Shown here in pieces: positions 42,170-49,870 of a stretch of DNA of 64,000 nucleotides. Positions within the stretch are counted from its first letter, which is position 1. Every line of letters starts with the position of its first letter. A model generated the notes under the pieces. That model made no database searches. It was not told where the DNA came from and saw only the letters and a list, made by a program, of their open reading frames with translations. Location: positions 744,001 to 808,000 of the forward strand of contig NZ_CP016033.1 of assembly GCF_001663175.1 (NCBI RefSeq), read 5' to 3'. A program made the position numbers and the translations under genes. Source of the stretch: Erythrobacter neustonensis (GTDB lineage Bacteria; Pseudomonadota; Alphaproteobacteria; Sphingomonadales; Sphingomonadaceae).

Positions 42170-42441
42170 GCTTGCAGAAAATCCTTGGCGGCGATCAGTT
42201 CCTCGGGCGTGACGGCCAGCGCTTCGGCCGCGCGGATCAGATCGGGTTCGTAATTGGCGAGAAACTCGATGCCCGAAGCCAGCACAATCGGATCACCCAG
42301 CCCGCTGCGCAGAGAATCGGGATCGAGCCCGGTCAATTCAAGGTAGCGCGCGGCGCGGTCCTCGCATTCCAGCACCCAGCCGAGCGCCGCCAGCGCGAGC
42401 GTTTGCGAATTGACGGACGGGGATGGGGGCTGATGCGGAAT
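42166..42441 (-). CDS. DUF3572 family protein, probable ATT start codon
   Basis: 91 residues if translation begins at ATT 42441; the first conventional start (GTG 42375) would remove 22 residues, including NSQTLALAALGW, which belongs to the DUF3572 domain. ATT is preceded by AAGGA at 42453-42449 with a 7-nt spacer, and between the upstream in-frame stop and GTG 42375 there is no ATG, GTG or TTG. The visible domain is CEDRAARYLELTGLDPDSLR, then LASGIEFLANYEPDLIRAAEAL and VTPEELIAAKDFL. The function is unknown; it is an alphaproteobacterial family. It heads the five-gene operon down to 39221 and is divergent from divK. Confidence 0.7.
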   Translation of the reverse strand: MPHQPPSPSVNSQTLALAALGWVLECEDRAARYLELTGLDPDSLRSGLGDPIVLASGIEFLANYEPDLIRAAEALAVTPEELIAAKDFLQA

Positions 42442-42496
42442 TGCGGTATCCTTTACGCGGGGTTAGTCGTAAGGCTGTCGTTATGCGGGGCGTGCA

Positions 42497-42859
42497 GTGA
42501 CAAAGCGGATCTTGGTTGTCGAGGACAATGACCTCAATCGCAAATTGTTCTGCGATGTGCTGCGCGCCAACGGGTTCGAGGTCGAGCCGGTGGCCGATGG
42601 CGACAAGGTGCTGCAAACGGCCCGCGATACCTCGCCCGATCTCATCATCATGGATATCCAGCTTGGCGGGGTTTCCGGGGTCGATCTGATCGAAGCGGCC
42701 AAGCGCGACCGGCGCCTGTCGGCAATCCCGGTGCTCGCAGTCACAGCGTTTGCAGCCAAGGGCGACGAGGAGCGGATTCGCGCTGCCGGGGCCGAAGGAT
42801 ACCTGTCCAAACCCGTCTCGATCGGCCCCTTCATGAATGCGGTGAAAGCGCTGGTCTGA
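42497..42859 (+). CDS. divK: DivK-type single-domain response regulator
   Basis: 120 residues, receiver domain only, with a GTG start. Acid pocket VEDND (9-13), phosphoacceptor Asp53 (IMDIQLGGVSG), AVTAFAAKGDEERIRAAGAEGYLSKPVS with the conserved Thr/Ala and Lys. The MKGDEERIR-like helix and KPVS are typical of DivK, the diffusible regulator of alphaproteobacterial cell-cycle asymmetry (partners PleC, DivJ, CckA-pathway). pleD, its neighbour in Caulobacter, is not here; instead the sphingolipid genes follow. Confidence 0.85.
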   Translation: MTKRILVVEDNDLNRKLFCDVLRANGFEVEPVADGDKVLQTARDTSPDLIIMDIQLGGVSGVDLIEAAKRDRRLSAIPVLAVTAFAAKGDEERIRAAGAEGYLSKPVSIGPFMNAVKALV

Positions 42860-42929
42860 TCCTGCTTGGCATCGCGGGCAGCGGCGAAAACTTGACAAGC
42901 TGCATCATCCGCCGTTTTGCAGACGTATA

Positions 42930-42945
42930 TCCGTGGCACATGCCA
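42930..42945. promoter_or_regulatory. Near-perfect palindrome CGTGGCA-CA-TGCCACG upstream of acp-spt
   Basis: Arms of seven bases meet around a 2-nt centre, about 30 bp before the ATG at 42976. TTGACA at 42892-42897 may be a -35 element to its left, but no good -10 is seen at the right distance. The palindrome may be an operator for the sphingolipid unit. Confidence 0.35.
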
Positions 42946-42975
42946 CGCGACCACCGACGCAATGAAAGCCACGCC

Positions 42976-43218
42976 ATGACCCCCGCCGAAGTCGACACCG
43001 CGATCCGCACCCTCGTCGAGCCGTTCAACAAGAAGGGCATCGCCATCGAGGATGCGACCACCTTTGCGGGCGATCTGGAATTCGACAGCCTGACCGTGAT
43101 GGATTTCGTCGCCGCGATCGAGGACGAGTTCGACATCATCATCTCGATGAACCAGCAGGCCGAAATCGAGAACTGGGGCCAGCTCGTGGCGGCGGTTCAC
43201 AAGCTGCAGGATAGCTGA
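42976..43218 (+). CDS. Acyl carrier protein for sphingolipid synthesis
   Basis: 80 residues. The phosphopantetheine site is Ser38 in LEFDSLTVMDF, and helix III/IV ILISMNQQAEIENWGQLV-type sequence closes the fold. It lies 2 bp before the serine palmitoyltransferase gene. In Sphingomonadales and Caulobacter a dedicated ACP next to spt supplies the acyl chain for sphinganine formation. Start ATG 42976; an earlier ATG at 42940 would add 12 residues and looks less likely. Confidence 0.88.
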   Translation: MTPAEVDTAIRTLVEPFNKKGIAIEDATTFAGDLEFDSLTVMDFVAAIEDEFDIIISMNQQAEIENWGQLVAAVHKLQDS

Positions 43219-43220
43219 GA

Positions 43221-44453
43221 ATGGCAAGCACCACGACCGAAACCGCCGCAGAGGCAGTCGATCTGCTGGCGAAGTTCGACCCGATCATCCAGACCCGCGA
43301 ACAGTTGTTGTCCGCCGGAGTTGAGGATCCGTTCAACCTCGTCATGGAACAGGTGCTTTCGCCCACCCGCGCGATCTGCAACGGGCGCGACACGATCCTG
43401 CTCGGCACCTACAATTACATGGGCATGACCTTCGACGAGGATGTCATCGCCGCAGGCAAGCAGGCGATGGAGGATTTCGGCGCGGGCACGACCGGCAGCC
43501 GGGTGCTCAACGGCACCTTCCGCGATCACCGCGATGTTGAGGCCGCCTTGCGCGAATTCTACGACATGGATCACGCGATGGTGTTCTCGACCGGCTATCA
43601 GGCCAACCTCGGGATCATCTCGACGCTCGCGGGCAAGGGCGATTACATCATCCTCGACATCGACAGCCACGCCTCGATCTGGGATGGCTGCGCGATGGGC
43701 AATGCCGAGGTCGTGCCGTTCAAGCACAATGACATCGAAGCGCTCGAAAAGCGGCTCAAGCGCGTGCCCGAAGGCGCGGGCAAGCTGGTGGTGCTCGAAG
43801 GCGTCTATTCGATGATGGGCGACGTCGCCCCGCTCAGGGAAATGGTCCGCATCGCCAAGGAAAACGGCGCGATGGTGCTGGTCGACGAAGCGCACTCGAT
43901 GGGCTTTATCGGCGAGCATGGCCGCGGCGTCGCCGAGGAGCAGGGCGTGCTTGCAGATGTCGATTTCATCATCGGCACCTTCTCCAAGAGCGTCGGCACG
44001 GTGGGCGGTTTCTGCGTTTCCAACCACCCCAAGTTCGAAGTGCTGCGGCTGGTGTGCCGGCCCTATGTCTTCACCGCCGCGCTTCCGCCGTCAGTGATGG
44101 CGAGCAGCGCAGTATCGATCCGCAAGCTGATGCATGGCGGCAACAAGCGCACGCATCTGTGGGAAAACAGCCGGACGCTGCACCAGGGCCTGATCGATCT
44201 AGGATTCAAGCTCGGCACGGAAACTCCGCAGAGCGCGATCATCGCGGTCATCATGCCCGATCTCGAGAAGGGCGCAATGATGTGGGAGGCGCTTTTGAAG
44301 GAAGGCCTCTACGTTAATCTCGCGCGCCCCCCCGCAACGCCTGCGGGCATGACCTTGCTGCGCTGCTCGCTGTGCGCCGAACATTCGGCCGAGCAGGTGC
44401 AAACCATCCTCGGCATGTTCGAGCGTGCCGGCACGGCGATCGGGATCATCTAA
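43221..44453 (+). CDS. spt: Serine palmitoyltransferase
   Basis: 410 residues. Soluble bacterial homodimeric enzyme of the alpha-oxoamine synthase family that condenses L-serine with a palmitoyl thioester to 3-ketodihydrosphingosine, the first step of sphingolipid synthesis. PLP-binding Lys256 is in GTFSKSVGTVGGF, the ring-stacking His150 in DIDSHASIWDG, and Asp222/His225 in VDEAHSMGF; HDRATTGSR-like GAGTTGSRVLNGT is typical. It follows its ACP by 2 bp. The pair explains why glycosphingolipids replace LPS in this group. Confidence 0.93.
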   Translation: MASTTTETAAEAVDLLAKFDPIIQTREQLLSAGVEDPFNLVMEQVLSPTRAICNGRDTILLGTYNYMGMTFDEDVIAAGKQAMEDFGAGTTGSRVLNGTFRDHRDVEAALREFYDMDHAMVFSTGYQANLGIISTLAGKGDYIILDIDSHASIWDGCAMGNAEVVPFKHNDIEALEKRLKRVPEGAGKLVVLEGVYSMMGDVAPLREMVRIAKENGAMVLVDEAHSMGFIGEHGRGVAEEQGVLADVDFIIGTFSKSVGTVGGFCVSNHPKFEVLRLVCRPYVFTAALPPSVMASSAVSIRKLMHGGNKRTHLWENSRTLHQGLIDLGFKLGTETPQSAIIAVIMPDLEKGAMMWEALLKEGLYVNLARPPATPAGMTLLRCSLCAEHSAEQVQTILGMFERAGTAIGII

Positions 44454-44518
44454 TTTGGCTGCTAAACGCGCGGTAACAGCGGACACCACAGGCCATTTAA
44501 CCAGATCGGTTATTTATC

Positions 44519-44547
44519 TTGACATCGTGACGCTCTCTGGTTAGAAA
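44519..44547 (+). promoter_or_regulatory. Consensus-like sigma-70 promoter
   Basis: TTGACA (44519-44524), a 17-nt spacer and TAGAAA (44542-44547). The -35 is perfect and the -10 matches TATAAT at 4 of 6. Transcription would start near 44554 and run into the hairpin at 44580 or, when read through, into the terminase-like gene at 44638. Confidence 0.5.
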
Positions 44548-44579
44548 CAGACAGCATCGAAAAATTGCGATTCGCCACA

Positions 44580-44612
44580 GGGCGGCCCTCCAGCACGGAG
44601 AGCCGCCCTTTT
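44580..44612 (+). terminator. Intrinsic terminator
   Basis: GGGCGGC (44580-44586) pairs with GCCGCCC (44602-44608); after one mismatch CTCC pairs with GGAG, leaving the 5-nt loop AGCAC. TTTT follows directly. It would end the acp-spt transcript and also any RNA begun at the promoter just upstream, giving a stable RNA of about 55-60 nt. Confidence 0.8.
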
Positions 44613-44637
44613 CCGTTTCCGGTCAGGAGTGGTTTGC

Positions 44638-45093
44638 ATGGTCGACCCCGCACTGCCTCGCCGTTCCCCCCGCGCTTGCCCCGGCCGACACTGGCGCAAA
44701 TTGTTTCTCGAAACGCTGTCGGCCACATCGAACGTCGCCCGCGCCGCGGCGGCTGCAAATGTCGGTATCGAGCGCGCCTATCAGGCCCGACGCGACGAAC
44801 CCGAATTCGCCCGCGCCTGGCAGGCGGCGATCAATGACGGCTACCTCAATCTCGAAATGGAAGTGATCCGCCGTCTGCGCGAAAGGGACCTCATCACGTC
44901 CAACGGTGACAAGTTCGACTTTGCCAACGTGATCCGCCTGCTTGCCGCCCAGCGCGATAGTTCAGCGCGCGGCAACAATCAGGTGCGCGATGTCAGCCCG
45001 GCCGAAGTGCGCGCATCGATCGACCGCAAGATCGAGGATATCCGCCGGCGCATCGCGCGCCAAAAAGCCGCGGCCGAAAGCAAACGCGAATGA
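44638..45093 (+). CDS. Small-terminase-like DNA-binding protein (GTA-cluster relic)
   Basis: 151 residues from ATG 44638 with CAGGAGTGG upstream. WRKLFLETLSATSNVARAAAAANVGIERAYQARRDEPEFARAWQAA (seen in blocks) is a helix-turn-helix of the kind found in small terminase-like proteins that precede the gene transfer agent large terminase in sphingomonads. A basic, coiled tail (RASIDRKIEDIRRRIARQ) follows. It is complete, but its cluster is lost, so its present use is unclear. The stop overlaps the terminase start by 4 bp. Confidence 0.7.
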   Translation: MVDPALPRRSPRACPGRHWRKLFLETLSATSNVARAAAAANVGIERAYQARRDEPEFARAWQAAINDGYLNLEMEVIRRLRERDLITSNGDKFDFANVIRLLAAQRDSSARGNNQVRDVSPAEVRASIDRKIEDIRRRIARQKAAAESKRE

Positions 45094-45665
45094 GCGGCAG
45101 CTACGAATACCTGATTGCCGACCACACCCCGGCCGGCGAGAAACTGCGCCGCACACTGGTCAAGAAGCTCGATCAAGCCGAGCGCAACAGCTTCGATTAT
45201 GTGTGGGAATATGCGGCGCGGCGCGAGCAATTGCCGCCGCCGGGTGACTGGCGCATCTGGATGATCATGGCCGGGCGCGGGTTCGGCAAGACGCGGGCGG
45301 GCGCCGAATGGGTCAGGATGATCGCCGAAAATCACCCCGACGCCCGGATCGCGCTGATTTCCTCGTCTCTCGCGGAAGCACGCGCGGTGATGGTCGAGGG
45401 CGAAAGCGGATTGTTGGCGGTCTGCCGCCCCGGAAACAAACCGATTTACGAGCCGTCGCTGCACCGGCTCCGCTTTGCCAGCGGGGCGCAGGCACAGCTG
45501 TTCTCGGCCGCCGAACCCGAAACGCTGCGCGGCCCGCAGCACAGCCATTGTCGCAGGTCAGGCGCAGAAGGAATTTTTCGTCAATCAAGCCTTGAGTGTG
45601 CTGGACGCGCTACATGCGCGGGCCATTACCGCGTCGCAGGCAACGCCTCCCGCGGCGGCACCTGA
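45090..45665 (+). pseudogene. Truncated large terminase of a gene transfer agent
   Basis: The first about 151 codons are a clear terminase ATPase: Walker A in IMAGRGFGKTRAGAEW (residues about 64-79) and ARIALISSSLAEARAVMVEGESG, then PSLHRLRFASGAQAQLFSAAEPETLRGPQH. At 45542 the homology stops right after the conserved LRGPQH; the remaining 41 codons are out of frame with the following DUF2793 sequence. The Walker B Asp/Glu and the nuclease domain are absent, so the protein cannot package DNA. Intact relatives have about 430 residues. Confidence 0.8.
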
Positions 45666-45951
45666 CGGCGCGTGCTACCGGGTAACGAGCCCGGCAAGCG
45701 GTGCATGGGTTGGAAAGGAAGGCGCAATCGCGATCCGCATCAATGGCGGTTGGCATTTTGTCATGCCATCAGAAGGTCTCGCTCTGTTCGATCGCACGAT
45801 CGGACGTTCAGTCGTTTTCCGCAATCAGTGGCAAGTGGCGCCAGCGCCGGCGTTGGCCGCTGGGGGAACGGTGGTCGACGTTCAGGCGCGCGCGGCGATC
45901 AATGCCGTGATCGAAGCGTTGCGGAATGCAGGGCTGCTGGGCACGCCATAG
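45544..45951 (+). pseudogene. 3' part of a DUF2793 protein (distal GTA-cluster gene), 5' end lost
   Basis: In a frame shifted by one from the terminase, the DUF2793 domain appears at once as IVAGQAQKEFFVNQALSVLD, followed by GACYRVTSPASGAWVGKEGAIAIRINGGWHFVMPSEGLALFDR and a C-terminal helix AINAVIEALRNAGLLGTP (given in parts). Normal DUF2793 proteins begin about 10-15 residues earlier with their own start codon, which is gone. In sphingomonads the gene sits at the far end of the GTA head-tail cluster, so terminase and DUF2793 have been joined by deletion. Confidence 0.75.
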
Positions 45952-46124
45952 ACGCGATAGCGGATCGGCGGATTTGCGCGGCTTTTCCGGTTGAATTTTT
46001 GATCGCGACCCCCGTATCGCGACATTCTTGCAACACCTCGGAGCCATTGATGGCTTGCCTCGTGGTGGGCGAAAAGATAGAGACAAAGGGTGCCTCAAGT
46101 CCAATAAAAAGGGGAATTTCCGAA
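45952..46124. other. Intergenic region before the OmpA gene
   Basis: 173 bp with lower GC than its surroundings; it must hold the ompA promoter. TCGCGA occurs twice (around 46003 and 46017), but no -35/-10 pair with good spacing stands out. The ribosome binding site GGGGAA lies at 46111-46116. Confidence 0.4.
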
Positions 46125-47267
46125 ATGCGCAAACTCGTCATTGGAATGGCGATGGCTTCGACCGCGCTGACCACACCCGCCATGGCCCGCGATGGCCAGT
46201 GGTATATCCAGGGTGATGGCGGCGTGATGATCGTCGAAGATCAGGACCTCGACGTCAACGGCGTGGCTGACAACGCCAAGGCCAACTACGACACCGGTTA
46301 CGACTTCGGTGCTACCGTCGGTCACGACTTCGGTGGCTTCCGCCTCGAAGCTGAAGCCAGCTACCGCGCTGCGGATCTCAGCGATGTCCAGGCGGGCACG
46401 CAGGGTCTCGTCCTCAATCCGAGCAGCACTGCTCCGGGTGGTTTCAACACCTTCACTGGCGACACCCGTGAAGCGATTGGCGAAGTCAACGCACTGAGCT
46501 TCATGCTGAATGGTCTTGTCGATTTCGGCGATGACGATGGCCTGCAGGGCTTCGTCGGCGGCGGTGTCGGCGTTGCCCGCATCGATATGGACGGCCGCGT
46601 CAACGAGAACGGCCCCGGCGTCTGGAACGACTCGGACACGGGCTTTGCCTGGCAGATTCTGGCGGGTGTTCGCGCACCGCTCAGCCGCTCGCTGGATGTC
46701 GGCCTGAAGTACCGCTTCTTCAACGCTCCCGATGTCGATCTGGTGGATCCGCTGGGCCGCACGCTGAGCACCTCGCTCCGCACGCACTCGCTGCTGGGTT
46801 CGTTCACCTACAACTTCGGCGGTGTGGAACCCGTGGTTGTGCCGGAAGTGGCACCGCCGCCCCCGCCGCCGCCCCCGCCGCCCCCGCCGCCCCCGCCGCC
46901 GCCGCCGCGGGTTGCTTGCAACACCGGCCCGTACATCGTGTTCTTCGACTTCGACAAGTCGGACATCACGTCGGAAGCCGCTGGCATCCTCAACAGCGCG
47001 GTCACTGCTTACAGCAACTGCGGTACGGCAAGCGTCATGCTGGCAGGTCACACCGACCGTGCGGGCAGCACCACTTACAACGAAGGCCTTGCAGAGCGTC
47101 GTAACACCGCCGTTCGCACCTACCTGACCGGCCGTGGCATCCCCACCGGTCGTATCACGAGCCAGGCTTTCGGTGAAACTCAGCCGCGGGTTCCGACCGC
47201 TGACGGTGTGCGCGAAGCGCAGAACCGCCGCGTGGAAGTGACCTACGGTCCGGGTTCGGGCATGTAA
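46125..47267 (+). CDS. ompA: OmpA family outer-membrane porin/anchor
   Basis: 380 residues. Signal peptide (MRKLVIGMAMASTALTTPAMA), an eight-stranded OmpA-like barrel (residues about 25-230, with GYDFGATVGHDFGGFRLEAE), a hinge of about 18 consecutive prolines, and a C-terminal OmpA/MotB domain with FFDFDKSDIT, VMLAGHTDRAGS and NRRVEVTYG, which bind peptidoglycan diaminopimelate. Two cysteines (CNTG and SNCG) may form a disulfide. Codons such as GGT, CGT and GCT are richer than in neighbours, a sign of high expression. A strong terminator follows. Confidence 0.93.
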   Translation: MRKLVIGMAMASTALTTPAMARDGQWYIQGDGGVMIVEDQDLDVNGVADNAKANYDTGYDFGATVGHDFGGFRLEAEASYRAADLSDVQAGTQGLVLNPSSTAPGGFNTFTGDTREAIGEVNALSFMLNGLVDFGDDDGLQGFVGGGVGVARIDMDGRVNENGPGVWNDSDTGFAWQILAGVRAPLSRSLDVGLKYRFFNAPDVDLVDPLGRTLSTSLRTHSLLGSFTYNFGGVEPVVVPEVAPPPPPPPPPPPPPPPPPPRVACNTGPYIVFFDFDKSDITSEAAGILNSAVTAYSNCGTASVMLAGHTDRAGSTTYNEGLAERRNTAVRTYLTGRGIPTGRITSQAFGETQPRVPTADGVREAQNRRVEVTYGPGSGM

Positions 47268-47296
47268 GCTCGCGTCCTTCTAGACCACGAGATCGA

Positions 47297-47323
47297 GGGG
47301 CCGGAGCGATCCGGCCCCTTTTT
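47297..47323 (+). terminator. Intrinsic terminator of ompA
   Basis: GGGGCCGG (47297-47304) pairs with CCGGCCCC (47311-47318), loop AGCGAT, followed by TTTTT. A textbook rho-independent terminator 30 bp after the ompA stop. The rest of the gap to 47528 holds nothing I can identify. Confidence 0.92.
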
Positions 47324-47528
47324 CTTTGCGTGACTATCTTTTGCTGGGCCGGAAGTTGAACCTGCAGGGTAATATCCTGTCGACCTTACCCAACAGCGCC
47401 GGGGCGTTTTACGTCACCATGACGATCTGACCCGAAAGCGCGCAACACGCAGCCTCCTGCAGCGCGACATCGCGCTCTTCATATGATCAGATCGGCATTC
47501 CTGCCTGCATGGCCGGGAAAGGCCTGCG

Positions 47529-49085
47529 TCAGTTCCGTGCAGCGGCCTCGGCGCGCTCGGTCATGGTTGCTTCTGCCTGTGGCAGGGTACGGTAGGCATA
47601 GACCAGCAGCGCGAATGAAATTGGCGCAACCGCGATCAATGAGAGCACCCCGATCCGCATGCTCCCGCTGAGCTCGGATATCTGGCCAACCATATAAGGG
47701 CCAATCGCGAGACCGACGAGCGTCGTAGCGAGGAAGAAAGAGGCCGTCGCAGTGCCTCTCATCCGTGGCAACACGAGGTCCTGCGTCGTCGCTGCCGCGG
47801 CTCCCAATGCGGTCGCAGCAAACATCCCGGCCAAGAAATTCATGATGTAGAACAGTGTCGGATTGGACGTGGTGAAGCCGATCCAGATCGGAATGACTGG
47901 CGCGAGAATGCCGAACATCACCACAAGAATACGGCCCGAAGGGTTCCGGCTGCGCAGCCGGTCCGACATTCGACCGCCGAGAATGACACCAAGAAAGCCA
48001 GACACGGCGCCGCTTCCACCGAGGACAAAGGCCAGTTCTGCCTTTGGCAAGCCTAGAACGGTTTCCGCATAGGGAGCTGACCAGAAGGCTAGGGCGTAAG
48101 CTCCCAGCGACACGAGCCCGTATCCGAGCGCGGTGCAGACGAAGGCAGGGGTGCCCCATATCAATTTAAACGTCGCGGGATCATGCCGCCGAAGCGTCGA
48201 TGCCCATGAAAAGACCGCATAGTAGCCGAAGGCCATCGCAGACCACTGCGGCAGATTTCCGGTCAGACCGATCATGACGACTGCCAGCGCCACCATCGCG
48301 GCAGCAACCAGCAGGTTGATGATGAGTGCTGCAGCACCCCGCCGCATTGCATGTAACAGCGTGAAGGGCGGAAGCAGCATTGAAAGATCGACGAAGAAGT
48401 CGATCAGCGGATGACGGCTATCCAGCGCCATCTCGCTCGGGCGCGTTGGTTCGCGCAAGGACGCCACCCACGCCGCAAGCAGCACCCCGGGGATGCCGAC
48501 CGCAAGAAATGCAGCCTGCCATCCGACCAGACCACCAAGACCGCCACCCGGATAGGCTGCATCCCAAACCTGCGAGATCTTCGCACCGATGAACAGCGAG
48601 ATACCGCCGCCGATATAAAGGCCGGAGGAATAGATCGCGAGCGCGGTGGCGCGCTGCCTCGACGGGAAATAATCGGAAATCAGCGAATAGGCGGTCGGGC
48701 TTGCGGTAGCCTCGCCTACGCCCACGCCCATCCGCGCCAGAGATAGAGAAAAAAAGTTCCGGGCAAAGCCCGACAGGGCTGTCATCGTCGACCATAGCAC
48801 TAGCCCAATGGTCAACAGGCGCACGCGGTGCCAGCGATCCGCCAATCGTCCCAGCGGCACGCCGAACAGCGCATAAAACACCGCAAAGGCCGCTCCCCCC
48901 AGAAAACCCAACTGGCCATCGGTCAGAGACAGATCCCGCTTGATGTCGACTGCCAGTATCGAGAGGATCTGGCGATCGATGAAGTTGAGGATATAAACCA
49001 CAACCAGGACGCCAAGCACGTACCAGCTGTACGCGGACGCAGGCTGTTCGCTGCGATCCTGCGCCGCGGTGACTTCCTCAACCAA
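47529..49085 (-). CDS. MFS transporter, Spinster-like family
   Basis: 518 residues with 12 or more hydrophobic segments and an enlarged central loop (after residue about 240). VYILNFIDRQILSILAVDIK, GVPLGRLADRWHRVRLL and ARMGVGVGEATASPTAYSLISDYF mark the Spinster group. A TTG start at 49085 with GGGGA six bases upstream fits best; a TTG at 49091 is too near that site. The substrate is unknown. It runs convergently towards ompA and is preceded by queC on the same strand. Confidence 0.85.
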   Translation of the reverse strand: MVEEVTAAQDRSEQPASAYSWYVLGVLVVVYILNFIDRQILSILAVDIKRDLSLTDGQLGFLGGAAFAVFYALFGVPLGRLADRWHRVRLLTIGLVLWSTMTALSGFARNFFSLSLARMGVGVGEATASPTAYSLISDYFPSRQRATALAIYSSGLYIGGGISLFIGAKISQVWDAAYPGGGLGGLVGWQAAFLAVGIPGVLLAAWVASLREPTRPSEMALDSRHPLIDFFVDLSMLLPPFTLLHAMRRGAAALIINLLVAAAMVALAVVMIGLTGNLPQWSAMAFGYYAVFSWASTLRRHDPATFKLIWGTPAFVCTALGYGLVSLGAYALAFWSAPYAETVLGLPKAELAFVLGGSGAVSGFLGVILGGRMSDRLRSRNPSGRILVVMFGILAPVIPIWIGFTTSNPTLFYIMNFLAGMFAATALGAAAATTQDLVLPRMRGTATASFFLATTLVGLAIGPYMVGQISELSGSMRIGVLSLIAVAPISFALLVYAYRTLPQAEATMTERAEAAARN

Positions 49086-49133
49086 AATCAATCCCCTAAC
49101 CCGTCTGTTTGCAATTGACCGCGGTGCAGGCGG

Positions 49134-49826
49134 TCAGGCGTTATACCGGGTGCTATCGACAATACCGGCCTCGGCAAAACCCTTTTTGCGCAAACGGCAT
49201 GAATCGCACAGGCCGCAGGCAAGACCCTCGGGTGTGGGGTCGTAACACGACCAGCTCCACGCCGGATCAAGGCCCAATCGTGCGGATTCGCGCGCGATGT
49301 CGGCTTTGGTGAGATGTTGTAGCGGTGTGTGCACCCTGAACGGAGCGCCCTCCACGCCCGCCTTGGTTCCCAATCGGGCCGTTTCGGAGAAACTCGCGAT
49401 GAATTCCGGCCGGCAGTCAGGGTAGCCCGAATAATCGAGCGCGTTGACACCGATGAAGACATCACGCGCGCCTGCAGCCTCGGCGCATGCCGTGGTCAGT
49501 GCGAGAAATACGAGGTTGCGTGCGGGCACATAGGTCACCGGGATATCCTGGCCCACCCCGCCCTTGGGCACGTCGATGCTGTCCGTCAGCGCCGATCCCC
49601 CAAACGCACGCAGATCGAGCGCGATTTGCGTATGCGCCGCCAGCCCAAGCCGCTCCACGATAGCTGCCGCTGATTGCAGTTCCAGCTTGTGTCGCTGGCC
49701 ATAATCAACCGTCAGCGCGTGGACGGCAAAACCGGCCTCTTGTGCAAGCGCTGCCGTCACCATGGAATCCAGCCCGCCCGACAGCAGAACAACTGCCAGC
49801 GGCTTCCCATTTTCTCGATCCAACAT
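49134..49826 (-). CDS. queC: 7-cyano-7-deazaguanine synthase
   Basis: 230 residues. ATP-dependent conversion of 7-carboxy-7-deazaguanine to preQ0 for queuosine (or deazaguanine DNA modification). PP-loop SGGLDS at 16-21, YGQRH at 42-46, and the zinc ligands Cys in WSCYDPTPEGLACGLCDSCRLRKKGF (Cys-x8-Cys-x2-Cys-x2-Cys). Start ATG 49826. Other queuosine genes are not in the window. Confidence 0.95.
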   Translation of the reverse strand: MLDRENGKPLAVVLLSGGLDSMVTAALAQEAGFAVHALTVDYGQRHKLELQSAAAIVERLGLAAHTQIALDLRAFGGSALTDSIDVPKGGVGQDIPVTYVPARNLVFLALTTACAEAAGARDVFIGVNALDYSGYPDCRPEFIASFSETARLGTKAGVEGAPFRVHTPLQHLTKADIARESARLGLDPAWSWSCYDPTPEGLACGLCDSCRLRKKGFAEAGIVDSTRYNA

Positions 49827-49870
49827 AGAGCCGCACTATCATGCGGACCGGCAAACGCAATCGGCCCCGA

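Noticed and set aside
42483..42499. Five-codon leader peptide (ATG CGG GGC GTG CAG TGA) before divK
   Set aside because: It has no ribosome binding site and overlaps the divK GTG start by chance; too short to support.
45475..45951. A complete 158-residue DUF2793 gene starting at 45475
   Set aside because: The first about 23 codons would be out-of-frame terminase sequence; real DUF2793 homology begins only at the deletion joint, so it is a fragment.
46855..46916. CCGCCCCCGCCG repeat tract taken as a possible microsatellite or CRISPR-like repeat
   Set aside because: It is in frame within ompA and encodes the polyproline hinge common in this protein family; there are no spacers.
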